Program-made: the position numbers and the translations under genes
From: Pseudomonas subflava
GTDB taxonomy: Bacteria > Pseudomonadota > Gammaproteobacteria > Pseudomonadales > Pseudomonadaceae
Length of the DNA stretch: 64,000 nt
NCBI RefSeq assembly: GCF_023823685.1
Contig: NZ_JAMXBF010000009.1
Location: 341,835 to 405,834, forward strand
Direction: 5' to 3'
Notes under the pieces: model-generated
What the model was told of the DNA's origin: nothing
The model's input: only the letters and a program-made list of their open reading frames with translations
The model's database searches: none
In this document: positions 54,070 to 62,728 of the stretch, piece after piece
Numbering within the stretch: position 1 is the stretch's first letter
How the letters are laid out: the number at the start of each line of letters is the position of its first letter

Positions 54070-55305
54070 TCAGAAGCCGCCCGACAGCGGGTATTCGATG
54101 ATCAGGTAGACGCGGTCCAGGTCGGCGCCGCCCTGGACGGCGTTGGCCCGGTGCGCGACGTGCGCCAGGCTCAGGCTGAGGTCGCGGGCCGCGCCGCTCT
54201 GCACCACGTAGCGCAGGTCCAGGTCGCGTTCCCAGTGGCGCCCGCCACGGCCGTACGAGTCGGCATAGGCGCCGCCGCGGGGGGCGTGGCTGCCGTCGAT
54301 GCGGCTGCCGCGCACGTAGCGTGCCGACAGGCTGAGGCCCGGCAGCGCCGCGCTGGTCCACTGGTAGCGCAGCTGCCAGGAGCGCTCGCCGGGGCCGTTG
54401 AAGTCGGCGTACTTGGCCGAGTTGGCCAGGTAGATGGAATCGCCGCCGACGAAATCGAATGGCGTATCGCCCTCCACCCGCTGATAACCCAGGCTCAGGC
54501 CGTGCCCGCCGAGCCGCAGGCTGCCGAGCAGGCTGTAGGCCAGGGTGTCGATTCGGCCGGCGCGCGCCGCGCCGCTGTCGCGGGTGCGGTACAGGTTGGC
54601 GTCCAGCGCCCAGCGGCCGAGGCGCGCGTTGAGGTTGGCGTAGGCCTGGTCCCAGGTCTCATCCAGGCGCCCGGTGTACAGCGCGCCGCCCCAGGCCGAG
54701 CCAGGGCCGCTCATGCGCAGTCCTGCCAGGCTGAGGCCGCCGTGGCGGGTGCTGGCGCCGTAGCCGGCGAAGTCGCCGTGGCCGCTGCTGGCGTCCTGGT
54801 TCTTGAACGCGGTGAAGCGCCCGGCCTGCAGCCGCATGCCTTCCAGGGCGTGGCTGTCGAGCAGCCAGCCGCTGGCGTATTCCGGCTGCAGGCGCTTGTC
54901 GCCGGTGTCCAGCAGCGGCGTCTCGACCGTCATCTCGCCATAGCGCAGGCGGGTCTCGCCCCAGCGCAGATGCAGGGCGCCGCCGGCGCTGGAATAGTCG
55001 TCCTCGGCCGCGCCGCGGCTGTCCAGCGGCAACAGGCCGGTGCCGGCATGGCCGCGTCCGCCGTCGAGCTTGAGGCCGAGGAAGCCATGGACCTCGCCGC
55101 CCAGGCGCAGTTCGCCGAATGCCAGCGGTTCGGCGGCGACGCTGGCGATGAAGCCCTGGGCCCATTCGCGGCGCAGCGCCTGGCCGGGTTCGCGCACGTC
55201 GTTGTGCAGCAGGTAGTTGCGCGCCAGCAGCGACCACTCGGCGGCCTGGGCCGGGCCGCTGAGGGCGGCCAGCGCGCAGCTCGCCAGCAGGGCCGCGCGG
55301 CTCAT
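54070..55305 (-). CDS. OprD-family outer-membrane porin
   Basis: A 411-residue porin. Signal peptide about 1-22 (LLASCALAALSGPAQA), then beta-barrel features: NYLLHNDVREPGQALRREWA, GRFTAFKNQDASSGHGDFAG (OprD-like NPRDASS/NxxDAS motif) and a terminal strand ending VYLIIEYPLSGGF. OprD members take up basic amino acids, small acids or aromatics; this one's substrate is not evident. Its start overlaps the DoxX gene stop in ATGA, so the two are co-translated, an unusual pairing. Confidence 0.85.
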   Translation of the reverse strand: MSRAALLASCALAALSGPAQAAEWSLLARNYLLHNDVREPGQALRREWAQGFIASVAAEPLAFGELRLGGEVHGFLGLKLDGGRGHAGTGLLPLDSRGAAEDDYSSAGGALHLRWGETRLRYGEMTVETPLLDTGDKRLQPEYASGWLLDSHALEGMRLQAGRFTAFKNQDASSGHGDFAGYGASTRHGGLSLAGLRMSGPGSAWGGALYTGRLDETWDQAYANLNARLGRWALDANLYRTRDSGAARAGRIDTLAYSLLGSLRLGGHGLSLGYQRVEGDTPFDFVGGDSIYLANSAKYADFNGPGERSWQLRYQWTSAALPGLSLSARYVRGSRIDGSHAPRGGAYADSYGRGGRHWERDLDLRYVVQSGAARDLSLSLAHVAHRANAVQGGADLDRVYLIIEYPLSGGF

Positions 55306-55724
55306 GCCGGCGCGCCCCGCGGCAGCAGGCGCTGCGCCACCAGCGGGCCGGGACCGGTGATGGCGAGGCCGGTGTAGAGCACCAGCAGCAGCCAGGCGAA
55401 CTGGCCCTGCTCCAGGCTCCACTCCGGGTGCACCAGCAGCAGCGAAACGCCGAGCACCGCCAGCACCGGCAGGCAGGCCAGGCGCGCCCACAGGCCGAGG
55501 ATCAGCAGCAGCGGGCAGAGCACTTCGGCGAACACCGCCAGGCCCAGGGTGAGAGGCGCGCCGAGGCCGAGCGGGTCCTCGATGCGCTGCAGTTCGCCGG
55601 ACCAGTCCAGCAGCTTCGGCAGGCCGTGCACCAGGAGCAGCATCAACGCGGCGCCGACGCGCATCAGCAGCAGCCCCCAGGACAGCGGGGCGGGCAGGGC
55701 GGTGAGGGAGGCAGACGGGGTCAT
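55302..55724 (-). CDS. DoxX-family membrane protein
   Basis: A 140-residue protein with four transmembrane helices (WGLLLMRVGAALMLLLVHGL, LTLGLAVFAEVLCPLLLILG and others). It has the DoxX/TQO small-subunit pattern HG.PKLLD and E.LCPLLLILGLWAR. DoxX proteins act with thiosulfate or thiol oxidation, or as quinone-linked membrane subunits, often unspecified. CGGAGAA precedes ATG 55724. First gene of a two-gene unit with the OprD porin. Confidence 0.82.
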   Translation of the reverse strand: MTPSASLTALPAPLSWGLLLMRVGAALMLLLVHGLPKLLDWSGELQRIEDPLGLGAPLTLGLAVFAEVLCPLLLILGLWARLACLPVLAVLGVSLLLVHPEWSLEQGQFAWLLLVLYTGLAITGPGPLVAQRLLPRGAPA

Positions 55725-55968
55725 CGGGCGGTTCTCCGCAAAAAGGGAGCGCCACTATCGGCAGGCCGCCGCGGCATTTCTTGGCGCGATGTGCTGGCGC
55801 GCCGCGGCCGGCCGCCCGTGTTGCGCCGGGACGCCGCGCCAGGCGCCGGCCGCGGCCGCCTGCACAAACGAGCACATGCATGCAATCCGCGCCGCGGCGG
55901 AGCGCGGATAGTGGCGGCAACGACTGAACGCTGTCCGCCGGGGCAGCCCACGCGAGAGCGCCCCGCCC

Positions 55969-57567
55969 ATGGAAAAGACCCTGAACAACCCCGCCGTCTC
56001 GGCCTGGTCGCCGCTGCGGACCCGGGTGTTCCGCTGGCTGTGGCTGGCCAGCATCGCCTCCAACATCGGCACCTGGATGCACGAGGTCGGCGCCGGCTGG
56101 CTGATGACCTCGCTGTCCGCCAGCCCCCTGGCGGTGGCGCTGGTGCAGGTGGCCGCGGCGCTGCCGATCTTCATGCTGGCGCTGCCGGCCGGCGCCCTGG
56201 CCGACATCGTCGACAAGCGTCGCTACCTGTTGGCCGTGCAGCTGTGGATGGCCGCCATCGCCCTGGCCCTGGCGCTGCTGACCCTGAGCGGGCAGATGAA
56301 CGTGACCCTGCTCCTGCTGCTGACTTTCGGCATGGGCATCGGCACGGCGCTGATGATGCCGGCCTGGTCGGCGCTGGCGCCGGAGATGGTCGGGCGCGAG
56401 GAGCTGCCGGCGGCCGTGGCGCTGTCCAGCCTGGGCGTCAACGTGGCGCGGGCCATCGGCCCGGCACTGGCCGGCGTCCTGGTCAGCCTCAGCGGGCCGT
56501 GGCTGACCTTCGCCCTGAATGCCGTTTCGTTCTTCGCCGTGATCCTCGCCCTGCTGCTGTGGAAGCGCACGCCGAGCGAGAGCGTGCTGCCGGCCGAACG
56601 CCTGTTCGGCGCCATCCGCGCCGGCGCACGGTATGCCCGCAGCGCCCGGCCGCTGCAGGCGGTGCTGGTGCGCACCGCGGCGTTCTTCCTCGGGGCCTCG
56701 GCAGGCATGGCCCTGCTGCCGGCGCTGGTGCGCCAGGAGCTGGGCGGCACCGCGCTGGACTACGGCATCCTGCTCGGCTGCGTCGGTCTCGGCGCCATCG
56801 GCGGGGCCGTACTGCTGCCACGCCTGCGCGCGCGCTTCGGCGGCGACGTGCTGGTGATGGTCGCGAGTCTGGCCTATGCCGGCGTGCTGTTCGGCCTGGC
56901 CTGGCTGCGCGAGTTCGCCTGGCTGGCGCCGCTGATGCTGCTCAGCGGCGCGGCCTGGATCGCCGTGCTGTCGAGCCTGCAGCTGGCGGCGCAGACAGCG
57001 GTGCCGGCGTGGGTGCGTGCCCGAGCGCTGTCGGTGTACATCCTGGTGTTCTTCGGCGCCTCGGCCCTGGGCGGCATCGCCTGGGGCGCGCTGGCCAGCC
57101 ACTTCTCGCTGGGCGTGGCGTTCGCCGGCGGCGGCGCGCTGCTGGTGCTGGGCCTGGTCATGCGCCTGTGGTTCGCCCTGCCGGCGACCCGCGCCGAAGA
57201 CGTGGCGCCCGCGCTGCACTGGCCGACGCCGATTCTCGACGAGGCCCTGGACCGCGAGCGCGGCCCGGTGCTCGTGACCCTGGAATACCGCATCGCCGCC
57301 GAGGACGCCGCGGCGTTCCGCCTGGCCATGGAAGACGTGCGCCGCATGCGCCGGCGCAACGGCGCCTTCTCCTGGGCGCTGCTGCAGGACAGCGAGGACC
57401 CGGGCCTGTGGCAGGAGCTGTTCTTCGACGAATCCTGGCTCGAACACCTGCGTCATCACGGCCGCGTCACCCAGGCCGAGCAACGCATCGAGGCCGCCGC
57501 GCGGCGCTATCAGCAGGAGGGCGTGCCGCTGCGCATTCGCCACCTGCTGGCCGCCCCGCGCCACTGA
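55969..57567 (+). CDS. MFS exporter (MFS_3, EntS-like) with C-terminal ABM-like domain
   Basis: A 532-residue transporter. The first ~410 residues form about 12 helices. Motif FRWLWLASIASNIGTWMHEV and PLAVALVQVAAALPIFMLAL are typical of the transmembrane secretion effector (MFS_3) family. The final ~110 residues (GPVLVTLEYRIAAEDAAAFR, ELFFDESWLEHLRHHGRVTQ) are a soluble ABM-like ferredoxin-fold domain that is part of this family. Substrate unknown; enterobactin-type siderophore or drug export in relatives. The YcaC-like gene follows 30 bp downstream, likely in one operon. Confidence 0.85.
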   Translation: MEKTLNNPAVSAWSPLRTRVFRWLWLASIASNIGTWMHEVGAGWLMTSLSASPLAVALVQVAAALPIFMLALPAGALADIVDKRRYLLAVQLWMAAIALALALLTLSGQMNVTLLLLLTFGMGIGTALMMPAWSALAPEMVGREELPAAVALSSLGVNVARAIGPALAGVLVSLSGPWLTFALNAVSFFAVILALLLWKRTPSESVLPAERLFGAIRAGARYARSARPLQAVLVRTAAFFLGASAGMALLPALVRQELGGTALDYGILLGCVGLGAIGGAVLLPRLRARFGGDVLVMVASLAYAGVLFGLAWLREFAWLAPLMLLSGAAWIAVLSSLQLAAQTAVPAWVRARALSVYILVFFGASALGGIAWGALASHFSLGVAFAGGGALLVLGLVMRLWFALPATRAEDVAPALHWPTPILDEALDRERGPVLVTLEYRIAAEDAAAFRLAMEDVRRMRRRNGAFSWALLQDSEDPGLWQELFFDESWLEHLRHHGRVTQAEQRIEAAARRYQQEGVPLRIRHLLAAPRH

Positions 57568-57597
57568 ATTTCAACCACCGCAAGAAGGAGCGTCATC

Positions 57598-58221
57598 ATG
57601 TCCGTCCCCTACAAGCGCCTGAACAAGGACGACGCCGTCGTCCTGTTGGTCGACCACCAGTCCGGCCTGATCTCCCTGGTGCAGGATTTCACCCCCAGCG
57701 ACTTCAAGAACAACGTCCTGGCCCTGGGCGCCGTGGCCAAGTTCTTCAACCTGCCGACCATCCTCACCACCAGCTTCGAGCAGGGCCCCAACGGCCCGCT
57801 GGTGCCGGAGCTCAAGGAGCTGTTCCCGGAGGCGCCCTACGTCGCCCGCCCGGGCCAGATCAACGCCTGGGACAACGAGGACTTCGTCGCCGCGATCAAG
57901 AAGACCGGGCGCAAGCAGTTGATCATCGCCGGTGTGGTCACCGATGTGTGCGTGGCCTTCCCGGCGCTGTCGGCGATCGCCGAGGGCTTCGACGTGTTCG
58001 TCGTCACCGATGCTTCCGGCACCTTCGACAAGACCGTGCAGCAGGCCGCCTGGTCGCGCATGAGCGCCGCCGGCGTGCAGCTGATGAACTGGTTCAGCGT
58101 GGCGTGCGAGCTGCACCGCGACTGGCGCAACGACATCGAGGGCCTGGGCAACCTGCTGTCCAACCACATCCCCAACTACCGCAACCTGATGACCAGCTAC
58201 TTCACCCTGATCGGCAAGTGA
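57598..58221 (+). CDS. Isochorismatase-family hydrolase (YcaC-like)
   Basis: A 207-residue cysteine hydrolase. AVVLLVDHQSGLISLVQD (Asp), the lysine region KKTGRKQLI, and the nucleophile in VVTDVCVAFPALSA make up the Asp-Lys-Cys triad. It has the GNILSNHIPNYR-like tail of YcaC. YcaC-type enzymes form octamers and have no firm substrate. AAGAAGGAGCGTCATC precedes the ATG. It lies 30 bp downstream of the MFS exporter. Confidence 0.88.
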   Translation: MSVPYKRLNKDDAVVLLVDHQSGLISLVQDFTPSDFKNNVLALGAVAKFFNLPTILTTSFEQGPNGPLVPELKELFPEAPYVARPGQINAWDNEDFVAAIKKTGRKQLIIAGVVTDVCVAFPALSAIAEGFDVFVVTDASGTFDKTVQQAAWSRMSAAGVQLMNWFSVACELHRDWRNDIEGLGNLLSNHIPNYRNLMTSYFTLIGK

Positions 58222-58260
58222 GGCGCGGGCACGCGGCGGGCTCCGTGCCCGGCCGCGTGC

Positions 58261-58692
58261 TCAGCCCGCCCGGCGCAGCCGCTCGAGCCGCCACTGGCTC
58301 GGCGGCTGGCCGAAGCGGCGGGCGAACACCCGCGAGAAGTGCGCCTGGTCGGCGAAGCCGCAGTCCTGGGCCACTTCGGCCACCGAACGCGTGCCCAGGA
58401 GCAGTTCCTCGGCGCGCTGCAGGCGCTGGTGCGTCAGCCACTGGTGCGGCGAAAGGCCGGTGCTGCCGTGGAAGGCGCGGGAGAAGTGACAGCGCGACAG
58501 GCCGCATTCGCGGGCCAGTTCGGCCATCGACAGGCCGGTATTGAGGTTGGCGGCGATCAGCCGCTTGGCCAGTCGTTCCTGCCAGGCGGAGAGGCGCACC
58601 GGCGGCAGCGGGCGGGCGGGGAGGGTCAGTGCTGGCTGCCCGGGAACGGGGCGCGAAGCGGTGAAGGTCGCCGTCGATGCGCAGAGGTTCAT
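58261..58692 (-). CDS. AraC-family regulator, small
   Basis: A 143-residue protein that is mostly the AraC DNA-binding domain (GLSMAELARECGLSRCHFSR, then RSVAEVAQDCGFADQAHFSR). About 45 N-terminal residues have no domain. GGGAGAGAAACGC precedes ATG 58692. It is on the opposite strand to the MFS/ycaC operon, ending 40 bp from ycaC, and could control it. Resembles the small AraC gene at 45750 in lacking a sensor domain. Confidence 0.82.
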   Translation of the reverse strand: MNLCASTATFTASRPVPGQPALTLPARPLPPVRLSAWQERLAKRLIAANLNTGLSMAELARECGLSRCHFSRAFHGSTGLSPHQWLTHQRLQRAEELLLGTRSVAEVAQDCGFADQAHFSRVFARRFGQPPSQWRLERLRRAG

Positions 58693-58835
58693 GCGTTTCT
58701 CTCCCGGACGTTGAAGTCGTGCCGCGGGCGACGGAACACGCCGCAGCCTGGAGATCATCATGGCGCCGCGGGTGCGGCGGCGAAACGAATCGGTGGGTAC
58801 CTCGACCGCCATCGCGGGGCCGGAAACGGACAGCC

Positions 58836-59798
58836 TCAGCCGAACTGGTGGCGGTACTGCGCGGGGGTGAGGCCGAGGCGGTCGCTGAACTGCATGCGCA
58901 TGCAGCGCACGCTGCGGAAGCCGGCGCGGTAGGCCACCGTCTTCAGCGGCAGGTCGCTGGTCTCCAGCAGGTTGCGGGCGCGGTCCAGCCGCGCGCTCTG
59001 CACGAATTCCATGGGCGTGAGGCGCACCTCGCGGGCGAACATCCGGGCGAAGTGCCGCGCGCTCATGCCGGCGACACCGGCCAGGCGCTCCACGCTGAGC
59101 TCTTCATCGAGGTTGTCCAGGGCGTAATGCTGGGCGCGGCTGATCGGCGATTCCTCGCGCGCCACCTCGGCCAGCATCGGGCTGAACTGGGCCTGGCCGC
59201 CCTGGCGCCGGGTGGCCACCAGCAGCACCTTGGCCACGCTCACGGCGATCTGCTTGCCGTGGTCTTCGGCGAGAATCGCCAGCGCCATGTCGATGCCGGC
59301 GGTGATGCCGCCGGAGGTGATCAGCTCGCGGTCCTGGATGTAGATCTGGTCGGTGCCCACCCGGGCGCCGGGGAAGCGCCGGGCCAGGCGCTCGGTGTAG
59401 TTCCAGTGGGTGGTCACGTTGCGGCCCTCGAGCAGCCCCGCCTCGCCGAGCAGGAAGGCGCCGGTGCAGATCGAGCCGTAGCGGCACGAGGCCAGCGCGG
59501 TGTCGCGCAGCCAGGGCAGCAGGTCGGCGTGGTCGCCGTTGTAGGCGCCAGGGCCGCCGGGGATCAGCAGCAGGTCGAAGCGGGCGGGGGCATCCGTGAG
59601 CACGTGGTCGGCCAGCATGCACAGGCCGTTGGAGGCGCGCACCGTGGGCTCGGCGCTGCTGATGGTGCGGATGCGGTAGTGATCGGCGGGTGCGAGGTAG
59701 CGATTGGCGAGGGAGAACACCTCGATGGGGCCTGCCACGTCCAACATCAGTACTTCGGGAAACAGCAGGATCGCCACGTCTTTCATGGTGCGGTGCAT
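58836..59798 (-). CDS. GlxA-type regulator (DJ-1/PfpI plus AraC HTH)
   Basis: A 320-residue regulator. The N-terminal DJ-1/PfpI-like amidotransferase fold (VAILLFPEVLMLDVAGPIEV, LLLIPGGPGAYN) has a nucleophile-elbow cysteine in SICTGAFLLGEAG. The C-terminal AraC HTH is DEELSVERLAGVAGMSARHF and TVAYRAGF RSVRCMRMQF. Family members (GbdR, CdhR, ArgR) respond to betaine, carnitine or arginine, but this one is not assignable. The start could be 59798 or 59786 (MKDVAILL). Monocistronic. Confidence 0.85.
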   Translation of the reverse strand: MHRTMKDVAILLFPEVLMLDVAGPIEVFSLANRYLAPADHYRIRTISSAEPTVRASNGLCMLADHVLTDAPARFDLLLIPGGPGAYNGDHADLLPWLRDTALASCRYGSICTGAFLLGEAGLLEGRNVTTHWNYTERLARRFPGARVGTDQIYIQDRELITSGGITAGIDMALAILAEDHGKQIAVSVAKVLLVATRRQGGQAQFSPMLAEVAREESPISRAQHYALDNLDEELSVERLAGVAGMSARHFARMFAREVRLTPMEFVQSARLDRARNLLETSDLPLKTVAYRAGFRSVRCMRMQFSDRLGLTPAQYRHQFG

Positions 59799-59895
59799 CG
59801 GCTCGCGGGTGGGAGGGGAAGAATAGCAATTCTTCCCATCTGCGAGCACTGCGCAATGGAACCCACGCGCCCGCGGCGCGTGAGTGGGGGAGGCG

Positions 59896-61854
59896 TCAGA
59901 AGGCGAAGCAGGAGCAGCCGAAGGCGCCCCAGAAGCCCTGGAAATCGCTGACCGGCACCGACGACAGGCGCGCCCGCTCGTGGCTGTGGGCATGCACGGC
60001 GCAGCTGCCGACGCACTGGTGCACGGCCGCTACCAGCGGCGCGTTGGGCTTCCAATGCCCGGGCACCTTGGCTACCGGCGACCAGTCCGGCATCACCGGC
60101 AGTTGCGGCGGGCCGAGCTTGTCGAACTCGGCGGCGGCGTAGACCACCTCGCCGCCGACCACCGTCAGCACCGATTCGAGCCACTTGATGGCCTCTTCCT
60201 CGACGCCGAAGTAGTCCGCCGACAGGGCCGTCAGGTCGGCCAGCTGGCCCACCCTGATCTGGCCCTTCTTGCCCTGTTCGCTGGAGAACCAGGCGCTGCC
60301 GTGGGTGAACAGCTGCAGTGCGGTCTCCCGCGACAGGCCATGGGGCTGCAGTTCCAGGCCGCCGACGGTCTTGCCGCTGACCATCCAGTACAGCGCGGTC
60401 CAGGGGTTGTAGCTGGCGACCCGGGTGGCGTCGGTGCCGGCGCCCACCGGCACGCCTTCGGCCAGCATGCGCTGGATCGGCGGGGTGGCCTCGGCGGCCT
60501 TGGCGCCGTAGCGGTCGACGAAGTACTCGCCCTGGAAGGCCATGCGGTGCTGGATGGCGATGCCGCCGCCCAGTGCGCGCACGCGCTCGATGTTCTTCGG
60601 GCTGATGGTCTCGGCATGGTCGAAGAACCAGGGCAGGCCGTCGAACGGGATGTCGCGGTTGACCTTCTCGAACACGTCGAGCATGCGCGAGATGGACTCG
60701 TCGTAGGTGGCGTGCAGGCGGAACGGCCAGCGCTGCTCGACCAGGTGGCGCACCACCGGCTCCAGCTCGCTCTCCATGCTCGGCGCCAGGTCCGGGCGCG
60801 GCTCGAGGAAGTCCTCGAAGTCGGCGGCGGAGAACACCAGCATCTCGCCGGCGCCGTTGTGGCGCAGGAAGTCGTCGCCCTGGCCGGGTTTGACGATCTT
60901 GCTCCAGTTCTGGAAGTCGGCCAGCTCTTCCTTGGGCTTCTGGGTGAACAGGTTGTAGGCGATGCGCACGGTCAGCTGCTTGTCCTTGGCCAGCTGCTCG
61001 ATCACCTGGTAGTCGTCCGGGTAGTTCTGGTAGCCGCCGCCGGCATCGATGGCGCTGGTCACGCCCAGGCGGTTGAGCTCGCGCATGAACTGGCGGGTGG
61101 AGTTGACCTGATACTCCAGCGGCAGCTTCGGCCCCTTGGCCAGGGTGGCGTAGAGGATCATCGCGTTGGGCCGGGCGATGAGCATGCCGGTGGGCTCGCC
61201 GTTGGCGTCGCGGACGATCTCGCCGCCCGGCGGGTTGGGGGTGCTCTTGTCGTAACCGACCACGCGCAGCGCGGCGCGGTTGAGCAGGGCGCGGTCGTAC
61301 AGGTGGAGCAGGAACACCGGGGTGTCCGGCGCGGCCCTGTTGATCTCGTCGAGGGTCGGCAGGCGCTTCTCGGCGAACTGGAATTCGTTCCAGCCGCCGA
61401 CCACCCGCACCCATTGCGGGGCCGGGGTGCGCTCGGCCTGGTCCTTGAGCATGCGCAGGGCGTCGGCCAGCGAGGGCACGCCTTCCCAGCGCAGCTCCAG
61501 GTTGTAGTTGAGGCCGCCACGGATCAGGTGCAGGTGCGAGTCGTTGAGGCCGGGGATCACGGTGCGCTTCTGCAGGTCGACGACCCGCGTGTTGCCGCCG
61601 CGCAGGGCCATCACCTCGGCGTCGTCACCGACGGCGACGAAGCGGCCGTCATGGATGGCCACGGCGCTGGCCTTGGGTTTCTCCCGGTCCACGGTATGGA
61701 TGCGGCCGTTGTACAGGATCAGGTCGGGATGCATGGAGCCTCCTTTGTCGGCGCCGAAGATCGGCAGGGACGGCCACAGCGCGCCGGCGGCGCCGAGCAG
61801 GGATGTGGCGGCGAGAAAGCGGCGCCGGCTGTTGTCGGCGGGATCGTGGGACAT
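59896..61854 (-). CDS. Tat-exported amidohydrolase (YtcJ-like, amidohydrolase 3)
   Basis: A 652-residue metal-dependent hydrolase. The N-terminal NSRRRFLAATSLLGAAGALW is a twin-arginine signal, so the folded enzyme is exported. The catalytic core has the DSHLHL metal motif, FDHAETI and GTDATR, as in N-substituted formamide deformylase and YtcJ. The C-terminal CAVHAHSHERARL and CSCFAF are extra and cysteine-rich. GGAGG lies 6 bp before ATG 61854. The upstream gene (ABM protein) ends 13 bp away on the same strand, so they form an operon. Substrate unknown. Confidence 0.85.
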   Translation of the reverse strand: MSHDPADNSRRRFLAATSLLGAAGALWPSLPIFGADKGGSMHPDLILYNGRIHTVDREKPKASAVAIHDGRFVAVGDDAEVMALRGGNTRVVDLQKRTVIPGLNDSHLHLIRGGLNYNLELRWEGVPSLADALRMLKDQAERTPAPQWVRVVGGWNEFQFAEKRLPTLDEINRAAPDTPVFLLHLYDRALLNRAALRVVGYDKSTPNPPGGEIVRDANGEPTGMLIARPNAMILYATLAKGPKLPLEYQVNSTRQFMRELNRLGVTSAIDAGGGYQNYPDDYQVIEQLAKDKQLTVRIAYNLFTQKPKEELADFQNWSKIVKPGQGDDFLRHNGAGEMLVFSAADFEDFLEPRPDLAPSMESELEPVVRHLVEQRWPFRLHATYDESISRMLDVFEKVNRDIPFDGLPWFFDHAETISPKNIERVRALGGGIAIQHRMAFQGEYFVDRYGAKAAEATPPIQRMLAEGVPVGAGTDATRVASYNPWTALYWMVSGKTVGGLELQPHGLSRETALQLFTHGSAWFSSEQGKKGQIRVGQLADLTALSADYFGVEEEAIKWLESVLTVVGGEVVYAAAEFDKLGPPQLPVMPDWSPVAKVPGHWKPNAPLVAAVHQCVGSCAVHAHSHERARLSSVPVSDFQGFWGAFGCSCFAF

Positions 61855-61867
61855 GGGGACCTCCGGG

Positions 61868-62431
61868 TCAGGGTCGGTTGAGCCAGGGGGCGAGCCAGCG
61901 GGTGACCCGTGGCATGAACAGATAGACCACCAGCAGGACGATGGTCAGGGTGATCGCGGTGTTGCTGGCCAGGTAGCCGCCGAGCCAGGGCAGGGCGGCG
62001 AACGCCGGCTGCCAGAGCAGCGGGATCAGCAGGCTGAGCGGCAGGATCACGGCGAAGGTGACGCAGGCCTGCTTCCAGCGTGGCGGTGGAACCTCGGCAT
62101 CGGCCGGGGCGAACCAGAATTCGCGGCCGGGGTGCAATTCCAGGTCTTCCTGGCGCTCCAGCAGGGGGCGGACTTCCTCGATCAGCCGGCGACGCTCGTC
62201 CGAATCCAGCCAGTCTTGCAGTTGCGGGGCGCCGTTGAAGCGCAGCACGCTGGTGAACAGCGGCAATCCTTCGTCGGTGCCGCGAATCACGTCGACGCCC
62301 AGGTGGCCGGGGTAGCCGTGCGCGGTCTGGACGATGCGGTGCAGCCAGTGCTCGTAGGCCTGCTCCCGGCCCTGGCGAACCCGGTGGCGGATCAGCAGGG
62401 TGACCACGTTGTCGGCGTGTTGCGTTTCCAT
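61868..62431 (-). CDS. Antibiotic-biosynthesis-monooxygenase-like membrane protein
   Basis: A 187-residue protein. Residues 5-105 are an ABM ferredoxin-like fold (VTLLIRHRVRQGREQAYEHW, FTSVLRFNGAPQLQDWLDS). Two C-terminal helices follow (VTFAVILPLSLLIPLLWQPA and ITLTIVLLVVYLFMP). The membrane-anchored ABM layout is known in proteobacteria, but the function is unclear. It heads the operon with the exported amidohydrolase. An inverted repeat lies 79 bp upstream of its start. Confidence 0.8.
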   Translation of the reverse strand: METQHADNVVTLLIRHRVRQGREQAYEHWLHRIVQTAHGYPGHLGVDVIRGTDEGLPLFTSVLRFNGAPQLQDWLDSDERRRLIEEVRPLLERQEDLELHPGREFWFAPADAEVPPPRWKQACVTFAVILPLSLLIPLLWQPAFAALPWLGGYLASNTAITLTIVLLVVYLFMPRVTRWLAPWLNRP

Positions 62432-62687
62432 CGTCAGGGGCCTCTGGCCTGATGCTTCGGGAGCCGCCAGTGTCGCGCCAGACGAGGGGGATCGATTGCA
62501 TCGGTGTGCCGGCTTTGTTCCGATGTGATCAAAGCCGAACGCTCGGGGCCGGCCAGGCAGTCGCGCAATGGGTGTTGATGTGGCCAGGCCGGGATGCCGG
62601 CGCCAGGCGACTTTGGCTCGCGATGGCGCGAGGTGGGCGGCCCTGCGCTCGGTTGTCGAACGAAGGCCCGCCTGCTGCGTCGCGAAA
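62432..62687. other. Gap upstream of the ABM gene with an inverted repeat
   Basis: No gene is supported here. CGGCTTTG (62510-62517) and CAAAGCCG (62530-62537) form a perfect inverted repeat around TTCCGATGTGAT, a plausible operator for the ABM-amidohydrolase operon or a leader hairpin. Confidence 0.4.
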
Positions 62688-62723
62688 GCATCCCGCCCCG
62701 CCCGCGACGGGCGGGCGGGATGC
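62688..62723 (-). terminator. Long GC hairpin after the hydrolase gene
   Basis: GCATCCCGCCC (62688-62698) and GGGCGGGATGC (62713-62723) pair perfectly, with an inner CCCG/CGGG extension. On the minus strand it is followed by only three Ts (TTTCGCG), so termination may be inefficient. It starts 5 bp after the alpha/beta hydrolase stop. Confidence 0.55.
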
Positions 62724-62728
62724 TCATC

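Noticed and set aside
55306..57564. N-terminal extension of the OprD frame across DoxX and the MFS gene
   Set aside because: The signal peptide at 55305 fixes the porin start; the upstream part is antisense to real genes.
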